Shown here: piece after piece, positions 8,420 through 16,575 of the stretch
Position numbering within the stretch: position 1 is the first letter of the stretch
Layout of the letters: each line of letters begins with the position of its first letter
Position numbers and translations under genes: made by a program
Origin: Spirosoma terrae
Lineage (GTDB): Bacteria > Bacteroidota > Bacteroidia > Cytophagales > Spirosomataceae
Length of the DNA: 64,000 nucleotides
Reading direction: 5' to 3'
Assembly (NCBI RefSeq): GCF_010435915.1
Contig: NZ_JAAFZH010000002.1
Location: forward strand, 372,001-436,000
The notes under the pieces: generated by a model
What the model was told of the DNA's origin: nothing
What the model saw: only the letters and a program-made list of their open reading frames with translations
The model's database searches: none

Positions 8420-9289
8420 ATGCAAAGACGGAGTTTTCTTAAACAATCTGGCCTGTTAGCCGCCGGAGCTTTTACCCTTAATCAGCTCGACGTATTAGCG
8501 GGTGCTCCTAAAAAGACAATCAACCCGTTTGGTGTTCAGTTATACAGTGCCCGCGACGTATTGCCTAAAGACCCTAAAGGTGTTATGACGGAACTGGCAA
8601 AAATGGGTTATAAACAGTTCGAAAGTTTCAGCGGTGCGAAAGGGTTTCTGTGGGGTATGGAACCTAAAGAAATCAAATCGTTCCTGGGCGATCTGGGTGT
8701 AAAGATGGTGAGCACTCACTTCAATTATACGGGTGAAGTGAGCAAGCCCGAAGTGCTGAAAAAGAGTATCGAAATGGCGCACGATGCCGGGTTGAGCTAT
8801 ATTCTGTGCCCCTACATCGGTCCGCAGAAAACCTGGGATGACTGGAAACGGATTGCCGATCAGTTCAACGCGGTTGGCGAAGAAGTTAGCAAAGCGGGTC
8901 TGAAATTCGGCTACCATAACCACGATTACTCGTTCCGTCCCCTCGATGGCAAGCTGCCGCAGGAATACCTGCTGGACAATACCGATCCAAAGAATGTAAT
9001 GTTCGAGCTGGACCTGTGCTGGATCGACGTAGCGGGTGTGAACACGGCCGATCACCTGAAAAAATATGGCAAGCGCTATGAACTTTGCCATATCAAGGAT
9101 TACAAAAAGGTAGACGGTAAACCCGTTCAGAACGACCTCGGCAAAGGTAGCGTAGACTTCAAAACAACGCTACGTAACGCTATGGATAGCGGTATCAAAT
9201 ACTTCCTGGTTGAGCAGGAACAGTACCCCGAGTCGCCAATGGTTAGCCTCAAAAATGACGCAGACTACATGAAAAAACTAAGCGTTTAA
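8420..9289 (+). CDS. Exported sugar phosphate isomerase/epimerase-like TIM barrel
   Basis: The 289-residue protein starts with a Tat-like signal (MQRRSFLKQSGLLAAGAF), then an AP-endonuclease-2/xylose-isomerase-like TIM barrel. Visible barrel elements include FGVQLYSARD, VSTHFNYTG, YHNHDYSF, FELDLCWIDVAG and CHIKDYK. The conserved His/Glu/Asp positions fit the metal site of this superfamily. In Bacteroidota, exported members often act on oxidised or keto sugars, but the substrate cannot be read here. It is preceded by a near-consensus CATCTTTG (8383-8390) and followed by a bidirectional hairpin, so it is probably transcribed alone. A second Tat-type TIM barrel is present at 29713. Confidence 0.8.
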   Translation: MQRRSFLKQSGLLAAGAFTLNQLDVLAGAPKKTINPFGVQLYSARDVLPKDPKGVMTELAKMGYKQFESFSGAKGFLWGMEPKEIKSFLGDLGVKMVSTHFNYTGEVSKPEVLKKSIEMAHDAGLSYILCPYIGPQKTWDDWKRIADQFNAVGEEVSKAGLKFGYHNHDYSFRPLDGKLPQEYLLDNTDPKNVMFELDLCWIDVAGVNTADHLKKYGKRYELCHIKDYKKVDGKPVQNDLGKGSVDFKTTLRNAMDSGIKYFLVEQEQYPESPMVSLKNDADYMKKLSV

Positions 9290-9298
9290 TTCATTTAC

Positions 9299-9346
9299 CT
9301 GTAGCCTGGACGTGAATGCTGGTACGCTAGCCCGGCCAGGCTACAG
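9299..9346. terminator. Bidirectional hairpin between convergent genes
   Basis: Arms CTGTAGCCTGG (9299-9309) and CCAGGCTACAG (9336-9346) are perfect. The right arm overlaps the stop codon of the minus-strand regulator. It lies between two convergent genes and can serve both; there is no long T tract. Confidence 0.6.
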
Positions 9347-10057
9347 TTGCTTTACTACGTGTTTGTAGTTTTTGCCAAGTGGCAGTTGTTTTCCATTCTG
9401 CAGGTGAATGGTGTTTCCCTCAATATAATGCACAAACTTTCTGTTGAGGATATACGATTTGTGGACTCGCACGAACGTATCGCCCGACAGTTGGCTCTCA
9501 AAACTGCTTAGCGTTCTTGCCGTTAACAGGAAACGCTCTTTCTCCCAGACCTTCACGTAGTTCCCCAGGCTTTCCAGAAAATAGACCTCATTCAGATTAA
9601 CCTGAACCAGTTTTTTGTCTGTTTTAATGTACGTATGGGTCGGTTCGAGGGCAGAAGTAGATTGGGGTGTGAGGGCCGGTGTTGCCGCTTGCTTACGTAG
9701 CGTGTACGTTGCCAGGGCGCGGTTGGCCGCTTTCAGAAACCGATCGAAACGAAACGGTTTCAGTAAATAATCGCAGACGTCGAGTTCGAAACTTTCCAGG
9801 GCATGTTCTTCATAGGCCGACGCAATAATCACGAGCGGTTGCTGAGGTAAAGTCCGCAGGAAATCCAGACCGCTTAATTTGGGCATTCGAATGTCCAGAA
9901 AGATCAGGTCGATTGGCTGCCTGCTCAGAAAGTCCAGTGCTTCGGTGGCCCGGTAACATTGTCCGGCGTTTTCCAGAAATGGTACGTCGGCCATGTAGGC
10001 CAGAATCACATCGTGGGCTAGCGGCTCATCGTCCACAATCAGGCAGCGCATTCTCAT
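9341..10057 (-). CDS. LytTR-type response regulator
   Basis: The 238-residue protein has an N-terminal receiver domain (residues 3-115) with acidic pocket D9-D10, phospho-acceptor D55 in FLDIRMP and the KPF motif in DYLLKPF. A C-terminal LytTR DNA-binding domain (about residues 140-238) contains VYFLESLGNYVKVW and FVRVHKSYILNRKFV. It is the cognate regulator of the kinase that overlaps its start by 4 nt. LytTR/His_kinase pairs often control neighbouring transporters, and the divergent ABC transporter with permease-peptidase is the obvious candidate. The intervening 194 bp would hold the sites. Confidence 0.93.
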   Translation of the reverse strand: MRMRCLIVDDEPLAHDVILAYMADVPFLENAGQCYRATEALDFLSRQPIDLIFLDIRMPKLSGLDFLRTLPQQPLVIIASAYEEHALESFELDVCDYLLKPFRFDRFLKAANRALATYTLRKQAATPALTPQSTSALEPTHTYIKTDKKLVQVNLNEVYFLESLGNYVKVWEKERFLLTARTLSSFESQLSGDTFVRVHKSYILNRKFVHYIEGNTIHLQNGKQLPLGKNYKHVVKQL

Positions 10058-11556
10058 GACAGATTTAATTGCAATTCGGCAATAAAGATATGGTCTTGTA
10101 CCGTTGTGGTCAGCATGTGGCGATTAGGATAGAGTAACGTCAGTCTACGCTGCAGATTACTCAGGCCAATCCCCAACGTAGCACCGGATCGGGTGTTTGC
10201 TTCAACCGAGTTTTCGCATCGAAAATAAAGCTGTTGCTCATCCGACCGTAATGTTAGTCGCAGAATGGCTTTTTCTTCGGCGGGTTCGATCCCATGTTTG
10301 AACGCATTTTCCACAAAAACGATCAGCAGCAATGGAGCAATGGTCGTTTCGTTGTCAGCTACATACAGCTCGAAACGAACATCTAGTTTCTTTTTGAGCC
10401 TGATTTGCTGCAATTGGATATAGTCGTTGAGGTAGTTGATTTCCTCCTGAATCCTGACCTGCGGCTCTTTTCCCTTATAAATAACGTAGCGCATCAGTTC
10501 CGACAACTGGAGAATGCTTTCGGACGTTTGTTTCGATTGCTGAAGGCTCAGTGCGTACAGATTATTCAACGTGTTGAAAAAAAAGTGAGGATCGAGTTGC
10601 TGTTTCAATAGGTCGAGTTCCGTTTGTGTTCGGGCCTTTTCCAGCGCCAGAATCTGGTTGTTTTGCCGGGACCATTGCAGGGCTAAAACAACGGGTAAAC
10701 TAACCAGAACGATACTCAGGGCAGCAAACGCATTTTCCAGTTTGAACGGATTTGTCGGCAGAATAGGGCCGAAAAGCTGGTTCATGGGTAGCATGCTGAT
10801 GAATTGGCCCAGAATGGGGTAGAGGAAAGCAACCAGTGCCAAAGCCATTAATACGTACACGACAAGGCCATGTTGTTTCAGGATGCTGGAAACCAGAAAG
10901 CGGCTATTGATATAAAAGAAAAAATAGCCGCATACGTAGGTAAGTAAAAATTGAACGGAGATACTAAGGAACGTACCGAAATGGCGAACGATATGCCCAA
11001 TCCTAAACTCAAACCCAATCAATAACTTCCCGTCCGAATAATAGGCTGGATCGCCCAAGCTGGATACCGCCATAGCACCCAGTGAGCAGGCAATAAAGGT
11101 CATACTGAGCAAAATAGCCGTGTCGAGGCTAAGCTTTTTAAACCATTTGCTTTGTCGGCCCCGCTTTTGGTAGTAAGCGTTAGCTGTCAGCAGTAATTCC
11201 AGACAATAACTGCCAATGGCTCCGCTGACGATCCATTCGCTGTACGGCTTCGGCAGGAATACAACACCGATAGCGGTGCTGACCGGCAGACAAAGCCCAA
11301 AGCTGAACAGCCAATAGGTCCAGTATCGCTTGCTCGACAGTGATTGATGTAATCGTTCTTTATGCCAGGCAAACAACAAGGCTGGGGAGAGTGACGGCGT
11401 TAGAACGAGGAGCGTCTGGCCGTAAATTGACCAGGTAGGCGAGGCTGCGGTCAGTGTATAGGAAATACCGAGCCAGAGCAGCAAACCCATAAAAATCCAG
11501 AATTCCTGACGCTGGACGTGAGCGAATACGTTGTTCCATTTTGCTGAAACCATCAC
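10054..11556 (-). CDS. LytS/YehU-family membrane sensor histidine kinase
   Basis: The 500-residue protein has about eight N-terminal transmembrane segments (residues 15-300). A short coiled linker (QNNQILALEKARTQTELDLLKQQ) follows, then a His_kinase domain with the phospho-acceptor H324 in LDPHFFFNTLNNLYAL. A C-terminal HATPase domain has N-box VENAFKHGIEP and a glycine-rich lid GIGLSNLQRRL. It is translationally coupled to the LytTR regulator. There is no recognised extracellular ligand domain, so the sensor is probably the membrane part. The start at 11556 faces the ABC transporter operon across 194 bp. Confidence 0.92.
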   Translation of the reverse strand: MMVSAKWNNVFAHVQRQEFWIFMGLLLWLGISYTLTAASPTWSIYGQTLLVLTPSLSPALLFAWHKERLHQSLSSKRYWTYWLFSFGLCLPVSTAIGVVFLPKPYSEWIVSGAIGSYCLELLLTANAYYQKRGRQSKWFKKLSLDTAILLSMTFIACSLGAMAVSSLGDPAYYSDGKLLIGFEFRIGHIVRHFGTFLSISVQFLLTYVCGYFFFYINSRFLVSSILKQHGLVVYVLMALALVAFLYPILGQFISMLPMNQLFGPILPTNPFKLENAFAALSIVLVSLPVVLALQWSRQNNQILALEKARTQTELDLLKQQLDPHFFFNTLNNLYALSLQQSKQTSESILQLSELMRYVIYKGKEPQVRIQEEINYLNDYIQLQQIRLKKKLDVRFELYVADNETTIAPLLLIVFVENAFKHGIEPAEEKAILRLTLRSDEQQLYFRCENSVEANTRSGATLGIGLSNLQRRLTLLYPNRHMLTTTVQDHIFIAELQLNLS

Positions 11557-11750
11557 TAAAAAAAGGGTTTATTCGTCAGCGCTGCAAATCATAATGATGA
11601 ACGTATTGATTAGGATGACGTACGTAAAAAAACGCGGTCATCCTGTCTGATCGGTCGTTTATCCAGAAGCATTTAACCTTGATCATCTATAGTTGAAGCA
11701 ACTGTTCTGGCCATCTAGCTTGCGTTCCTAACAAACGATAAGCAGCCGCA

Positions 11751-12653
11751 ATGACCAGACTAACGATTCAAAACCTGACCAAACGGTATAGCAACGGCGT
11801 TAAGGCGTTGGACAACGTATCGCTGACTGTTTCTAACGGTATGTTTGGGCTGTTAGGGCCAAATGGTGCTGGCAAATCGACTCTCATGCGTACGCTGGCA
11901 GCGTTGCAATTCCCCGATAGTGGACAGATCTGTTTTGATGGGAAAGACATTCATCAATACCCTGGGCCGCTACGTAGTCAACTGGGGTATCTGCCTCAGG
12001 ATTTTGGCGTCTATCCGAAATTGTCGGCTATCGATCTGCTACATCACCTCGCCCTGTTGAAAGGTGTAACGAATAAAGCGGAACGTAGCGATCAAGTTAT
12101 GGCTTTGCTCCAGCAAACCAATCTCTATGCCGTCAGGAAGCAGGCAGTCGGTACGTTTTCGGGCGGTATGCGACAACGATTCGGTATTGCGCAGGCGTTG
12201 CTGGGAAATCCTCAGCTCGTGATTGTTGATGAGCCAACGGCCGGGCTCGATCCGCAGGAACGAAATCGGTTTCATGATTTGCTGAGCGAAATTGGTGAGC
12301 AGGTGGTTGTGATCCTGTCCACGCATATTGTCGAGGACGTTCACGATTTATGCCCTGAGATGGCGGTGCTGGCCAATGGGAAAATCATTCTGCGGGGGCA
12401 ACCCGCCACCCTGACCGAAGCCCTGAATGGACGCGTCTGGCATAAATCGGTGCCCAAAGAGGCTCTGTTTCAGTATCAGCAGTCTTTTTCAGTGATTTCG
12501 ACGCGCCGGATGGCGGGAACTATTCATATGTATGTGCTGGCCGACGATTGCCCGGATGTTGGTTTTAAACTCGTTTATCCGGGACTGGAAGCGGTCTATT
12601 TTGCTGCTTTGTTGGGTTGCCAGCCGCAGGGAAAGGGGGGGCATATATGGTAA
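11751..12653 (+). CDS. ABC transporter ATP-binding protein
   Basis: The 300-residue ATPase has Walker A GPNGAGKST (residues 36-44), signature SGGMRQRFG (137-145), Walker B LVIVDE (156-161) and switch histidine in STHIVED. A C-terminal extension of about 80 residues is typical of the multidrug/Nod-factor-type (CcmA) class. It partners the downstream gene, which supplies the permease. The two reading frames overlap (ATGGTAA at 12647-12653). Transcription probably depends on the 194-bp gap shared with the LytTR/kinase pair. Confidence 0.93.
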   Translation: MTRLTIQNLTKRYSNGVKALDNVSLTVSNGMFGLLGPNGAGKSTLMRTLAALQFPDSGQICFDGKDIHQYPGPLRSQLGYLPQDFGVYPKLSAIDLLHHLALLKGVTNKAERSDQVMALLQQTNLYAVRKQAVGTFSGGMRQRFGIAQALLGNPQLVIVDEPTAGLDPQERNRFHDLLSEIGEQVVVILSTHIVEDVHDLCPEMAVLANGKIILRGQPATLTEALNGRVWHKSVPKEALFQYQQSFSVISTRRMAGTIHMYVLADDCPDVGFKLVYPGLEAVYFAALLGCQPQGKGGHIW

Positions 12654-15600
12654 GCTCTTTACTGCGATTCGAGTTCGCCTACCACAGCCGACAACTGACG
12701 TTCAGGGCTGCCATATTGCTTTTTTTCGGGCTGGGCGTAGTAGCCACTCAGGGGCATTTTGGCGGGAACGACGTTCATGCGAATTCGCCTTACGTAATAA
12801 CCTACCTGGTTGGCTTTCTCTCCCTGTTTTCAGCCTTTGTCGGTACGTTGTTCTGCGCGAATGTCGTTCTACGGGACACGACGTACCGGATGGACACCAT
12901 TCTCTACGTAACGCCCGTCGGGCGATTGACTTATTTCGCTTCCCGGTTCGTAGGCTTGCTGTGTGCCGTATTTCTGGTGCTTTGTTCAGCCGTGGCGGGG
13001 ATTGCTGTCGGATCAATCCTGCTGAAACCTGAGCAGACCGGCCCTTTTGATCTCTGGTATTTCTGTCAGCCCTTGTTGGTTTTCGGCTTGCCTAATGTAC
13101 TGTTTACGTCCTGTGCCCTGTTTTGCGTGGCGCTGTTTACCCGGAATCTAAGAGCGCTCTACGCAACAGGAATGCTTTTATACGTACTGTATCTGTTGGG
13201 CTCGATTCTGGGTAATTCGCCTGTATTCGCTAATGCTACGATAAAAACGGCTGGGCCAGACATGCTTTCGATTATACTGGACCCTTTTGGACTATCGGCG
13301 TTTTTTGGTGAAACCCGTTCCTGGTCTGATGAGCAACGTAATACGCAGCTGTTTCCAGTAGGCCAAACCTTTCTGCTAAACCGATTACTATGGACCAGCC
13401 TGTCGTGTTTGCTGTTGGCAGCAACGTATCGTTATTTCCCGTTTCGCCTGCCCATTTCATCCAAAACTGCCCGTAAAAAGCAACGGGAGAAAGCTGTTCG
13501 CTACGTTACCTATCGGCGTGTGGTTGTTCAGACAAAAGGGGCGTTGTATGGGTGGACGACGCTCTGCTCCCAGCTAAGAATGGAGATCATTTCGTTACTC
13601 AAAGACATTCCGTTCATGGTTATGCTGGGGCTGTGGATATTCGTGTTCACCGTCGAAGTAAATGATGCACTCGTGGGCGGTATATACGGTGTTCGTATCT
13701 ATCCATCGACAGGGGTTATGGTCGATGAACTCCGTTCCATGCGCCCGGCGATGTTGCTGCTTATTTTTTATGCGGCCGACTTGCTGGAGCGTGAACGAGA
13801 AGCCAATATGCAGGCGCTCGTCTACACGACTCCGGTACCCAGTGCCAGTATGTGGGCCGCCAAAACGCTGACACTTGGCGTGTTAGTGGCGATTTTGGTC
13901 AGTGTGAACATAGCAATTGGCGTGGCTATTCAGTTGGTCCATGACTATGCCGCAATCGACTTCACTATGTATCTGTCGCTGTATTATTATAGTGGTTTAC
14001 CTCTGTTTTTACTGGCCGTTCTGGTGGTGTTTATACAGATCATATCGCCCAATAAGTATCTGGGTATGCTGCTGAACGTAGTGGTGGCGGTGGTGTGGCT
14101 GTTCAGCCGACGATTAGGGTTGGAGCATTTTTTACTACGTTATGCTACGGTTCCCGATCTACAGTTTTCGGAAATGAACGGCTTTGGCCATTATACAAAA
14201 GCATTCTTCTGGTATATGCTCTATTGGTCGGCTTTTGCCGTCGTTCTATCGTGTCTGACGGTGGCTGTCTGGCAACGTAGCCTGTATCAGCGTTGGTGGC
14301 AGCGGATCACAGCCATTAGATCATCAGTGAGTAGATTGAGTGTATTGATCGGTATTGTCGGGCTTCTGGCCTGGCTATCGGCCGGGGCATACATCTATTA
14401 TCAAACGAACGTGGTTGGTAGGTATCGGACACGTAAGAATCAGATCGACTGGCAGATACGTTACGAAAAAACCTATCAGCCTTTGTCGAAGCTACCACAG
14501 CCGATTATTAGGTCGGTCAAAACAGTCGTGGCTATACACCCGAAAGCAGGACGGTATACCGTAAAGGGTTGCTACGTACTAAAAAACGAATCCAGTCAGC
14601 CACTATCAACAATCTGGGTTGGCGTTGACCCGGACGTGACGAGGTCTACCATCGCTATTTCGGAAGCAAACACACTGCGACATGACGCGGAGTTCGATCA
14701 GTATTGGTTTTCGCTGTCAAAGCCGCTCGAACCCGGCGCTGAACTGACACTGACGTTTTCAATGGATGTTGTCCGGTCGGGGTTTATGCCGTTCAACAAT
14801 GAACATTCGGTCGTGGAAAACGGTACGTATATCGAACTCGAAAAATACGTACCGCAGCTGGGGTACAATAGCCGCTACGAAACCGACGACGCTTTGGCCC
14901 GAAAAGAAGGCGGTCTTCCCAAAAAAAATACGGTACGTTCACGTGACAATCAGTACCACCTGATTCACTATGAAACAACCATTTCGACGGAGCCTGATCA
15001 GTACGTTGCTACAGTCGGCAATTTGCAAAACTCCTGGACGGCCAATAATCGCCGGTTTTTTTACTACAAAACTTCTGCTCCAATCAACTTCATGTTTGCG
15101 CTGAGTTCGGCCAGGTATGTGGTGCATCAGGAGAAATACAAAGGTGTCGAATTACGTATTTGTCATCAGTCAGGGTGGTCCCGTAACGTAGCGACTATGA
15201 CGCAGGCGATGAAAGATGCATTGGAATACGGGAATAATCAGTTCAGTACGTATCCACTAAAACGGCTTACAGTGGCCGAAATTCCGCACTATCGGGGAGC
15301 AGCTACGGCCTATCCGGGGGTGATATTTAGTGCTGAACGTATCAATTTTATGGGCGATTTTCGGGACACCAATCGGCTGAATTATGGGTATGCTATCGTC
15401 GCGCATGAAGTGTTGCACCAGTGGTGGGCCAATAAGGTAGCATCGGTTTACGGTCCGGGCCAGGGACTATTGACCGAATCGTTGGCTAAATACGCAGAAG
15501 CGGTGATTACCGAAAAAGCTTTCGGTAAGATGAAACTTCGTCAATACTGGCAAGCCGACAATCGGCTCTATTTCTCGATGCGTAATCTGGATGGGCCGGA

Positions 15601-16162
15601 ATTGCCGTTATGTACGTCTGAGCAGCCTGCTGTGTATTATCAGAAAGGTGGACTGGTGATGTACGCCATCAAAGAAGAACTGGGCGAAGCAAAACTGAAC
15701 CGGGCGTTACGTCAGCTGATCCGTAAACATGCGTATCCGGGTAACAAAGCGACCGTCGATGATTTAGTCCGTGAATTAGGGCAGGAAGCGTCGCTCATCC
15801 AGCGTAAACGTATCAGCGACTGGCTGAATAAAGTAATCGTTTATTCCATGAATGTTCGCGTTGTGTCGTGTCGTTCGCTGCCGACTGGCCAATTCAGGGT
15901 AACGCTTCGTGTTACGTTGGCGAAAACTGATCAAACGAAGGGAAAACTCCCACCTGATGACTTGATCGATGTGGCGCTGTTCGATCAAGTCGCCGACGAC
16001 TGGAATCAGACGACAAAACCTGTTTATCTGCAAAAGCACCTGATCACGAAAAACGAAACATTGATTACGCTGACCGTCAGCAAAAGGCCTAAGGCAGTGG
16101 CTATTGATCCGTACGGATACGTGTTGGACGAAAATCCGACGGACAACGTAGCAAGTTTTTGA
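12647..16162 (+). CDS. ABC-2 permease fused to M1-family peptidase
   Basis: This 1171-residue protein has two halves. Residues 1-560 contain about a dozen membrane helices in two ABC-2-like sets. One more helix follows (about 565-590, VLIGIVGLLAWLSAGAYIYY), then an extracytoplasmic M1 aminopeptidase-like domain. The zinc motif HEVLH is at 920-924 and the third ligand E944 is in LLTESLAKY, one residue further than the canonical HExxH-x18-E spacing. ATG 12647 was chosen over the in-frame ATG at 12617 because a purine-rich run (GGAAAGGGGGGG) lies just before it and it couples to the ATPase stop. Such fusions are known in Bacteroidota; substrate and proteolytic activity are unproven. The stop codon lies within a 9-nt-module repeat. 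Confidence 0.88.
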   Translation: MVSSLLRFEFAYHSRQLTFRAAILLFFGLGVVATQGHFGGNDVHANSPYVITYLVGFLSLFSAFVGTLFCANVVLRDTTYRMDTILYVTPVGRLTYFASRFVGLLCAVFLVLCSAVAGIAVGSILLKPEQTGPFDLWYFCQPLLVFGLPNVLFTSCALFCVALFTRNLRALYATGMLLYVLYLLGSILGNSPVFANATIKTAGPDMLSIILDPFGLSAFFGETRSWSDEQRNTQLFPVGQTFLLNRLLWTSLSCLLLAATYRYFPFRLPISSKTARKKQREKAVRYVTYRRVVVQTKGALYGWTTLCSQLRMEIISLLKDIPFMVMLGLWIFVFTVEVNDALVGGIYGVRIYPSTGVMVDELRSMRPAMLLLIFYAADLLEREREANMQALVYTTPVPSASMWAAKTLTLGVLVAILVSVNIAIGVAIQLVHDYAAIDFTMYLSLYYYSGLPLFLLAVLVVFIQIISPNKYLGMLLNVVVAVVWLFSRRLGLEHFLLRYATVPDLQFSEMNGFGHYTKAFFWYMLYWSAFAVVLSCLTVAVWQRSLYQRWWQRITAIRSSVSRLSVLIGIVGLLAWLSAGAYIYYQTNVVGRYRTRKNQIDWQIRYEKTYQPLSKLPQPIIRSVKTVVAIHPKAGRYTVKGCYVLKNESSQPLSTIWVGVDPDVTRSTIAISEANTLRHDAEFDQYWFSLSKPLEPGAELTLTFSMDVVRSGFMPFNNEHSVVENGTYIELEKYVPQLGYNSRYETDDALARKEGGLPKKNTVRSRDNQYHLIHYETTISTEPDQYVATVGNLQNSWTANNRRFFYYKTSAPINFMFALSSARYVVHQEKYKGVELRICHQSGWSRNVATMTQAMKDALEYGNNQFSTYPLKRLTVAEIPHYRGAATAYPGVIFSAERINFMGDFRDTNRLNYGYAIVAHEVLHQWWANKVASVYGPGQGLLTESLAKYAEAVITEKAFGKMKLRQYWQADNRLYFSMRNLDGPELPLCTSEQPAVYYQKGGLVMYAIKEELGEAKLNRALRQLIRKHAYPGNKATVDDLVRELGQEASLIQRKRISDWLNKVIVYSMNVRVVSCRSLPTGQFRVTLRVTLAKTDQTKGKLPPDDLIDVALFDQVADDWNQTTKPVYLQKHLITKNETLITLTVSKRPKAVAIDPYGYVLDENPTDNVASF

Positions 16163-16222
16163 CAGGATTAACGGGATTGACAAGATTTTATAGTTGATCC
16201 TGTTAATCTTGTCAATCCTGTC
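16161..16222. repeat. Palindrome of 9-nt modules, copy 1
   Basis: The left side holds three tandem 9-mers (GACAGGATT, AACGGGATT, GACAAGATT; 16161-16187). The right side, 16196-16222, holds three in inverted orientation (complement: GACAGGATT, GACAAGATT, AACAGGATC). The first module overlaps the stop codon of the upstream gene. Related copies lie at 18589 and 34204. Confidence 0.85.
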
Positions 16223-16240
16223 GAACGAAATAAAAAGCAC

Positions 16241-16248
16241 TATCTTTG
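16241..16248 (+). promoter_or_regulatory. Bacteroidota-type -7 box for the cobalamin operon
   Basis: TATCTTTG is an exact TAnnTTTG match about 45 nt before the conserved riboswitch core, as expected for a promoter driving the leader. No clear -33 box was found at normal spacing. Confidence 0.55.
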
Positions 16249-16269
16249 CGCCACGTTTTGGGTTTCTCC

Positions 16270-16430
16270 TTCGCCAGAAGAAGAATTAAAAGGGAACACC
16301 GGTGCGAATCCGGGGCTATTCCCGTAGCTGTAAGTTCTGATTACCAGCCTGTAACAAGAGAGCCACTGCCGTTGGGCGGGAAGGCGTTACCGGTAGAACA
16401 AGCCAGAAGACCTGCCTCAGACCAATTCAT
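16270..16430 (+). promoter_or_regulatory. Cobalamin (B12) riboswitch
   Basis: Conserved class features are visible. GGGAACACCGGTGCGAATCC at 16292-16311 is followed by CCCGTAGCTGT at 16321-16331. A CCACTG element lies near 16363, and the B12 box AGCCAGAAGACCTGCC is at 16401-16416. A small GCTTT/AAAGC hairpin follows at about 16438-16455 and could be part of the expression platform. It precedes the BtuB-like receptor gene by about 150 nt. In this class adenosylcobalamin binding represses the downstream uptake genes; whether by transcription or translation is not resolved here. Confidence 0.95.
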
Positions 16431-16575
16431 GATTCGAGCTTTCGGGTAAAAAGCCGGAGATGAAAGACAGAGTTGATTGGCGGGTTCAACGCTACATTCG
16501 CAAACGAGTGTCTGATTCGTTTGTCTTTTATTTCAGTTTCCGAAGCTCATTACTTAATCTCATTTCACCTGATTA

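Noticed and set aside
11557..11750. Possible LytTR binding repeats (GATGAACGTA and GATGACGTAC) in the divergent gap
   Set aside because: Only two loose matches about 18 nt apart; too weak to list as an operator without a consensus for this regulator.
16161..16222. 9-nt modules considered as a CRISPR-like array
   Set aside because: The modules are contiguous, without spacers, and arranged as an inverted array; no cas genes are present.
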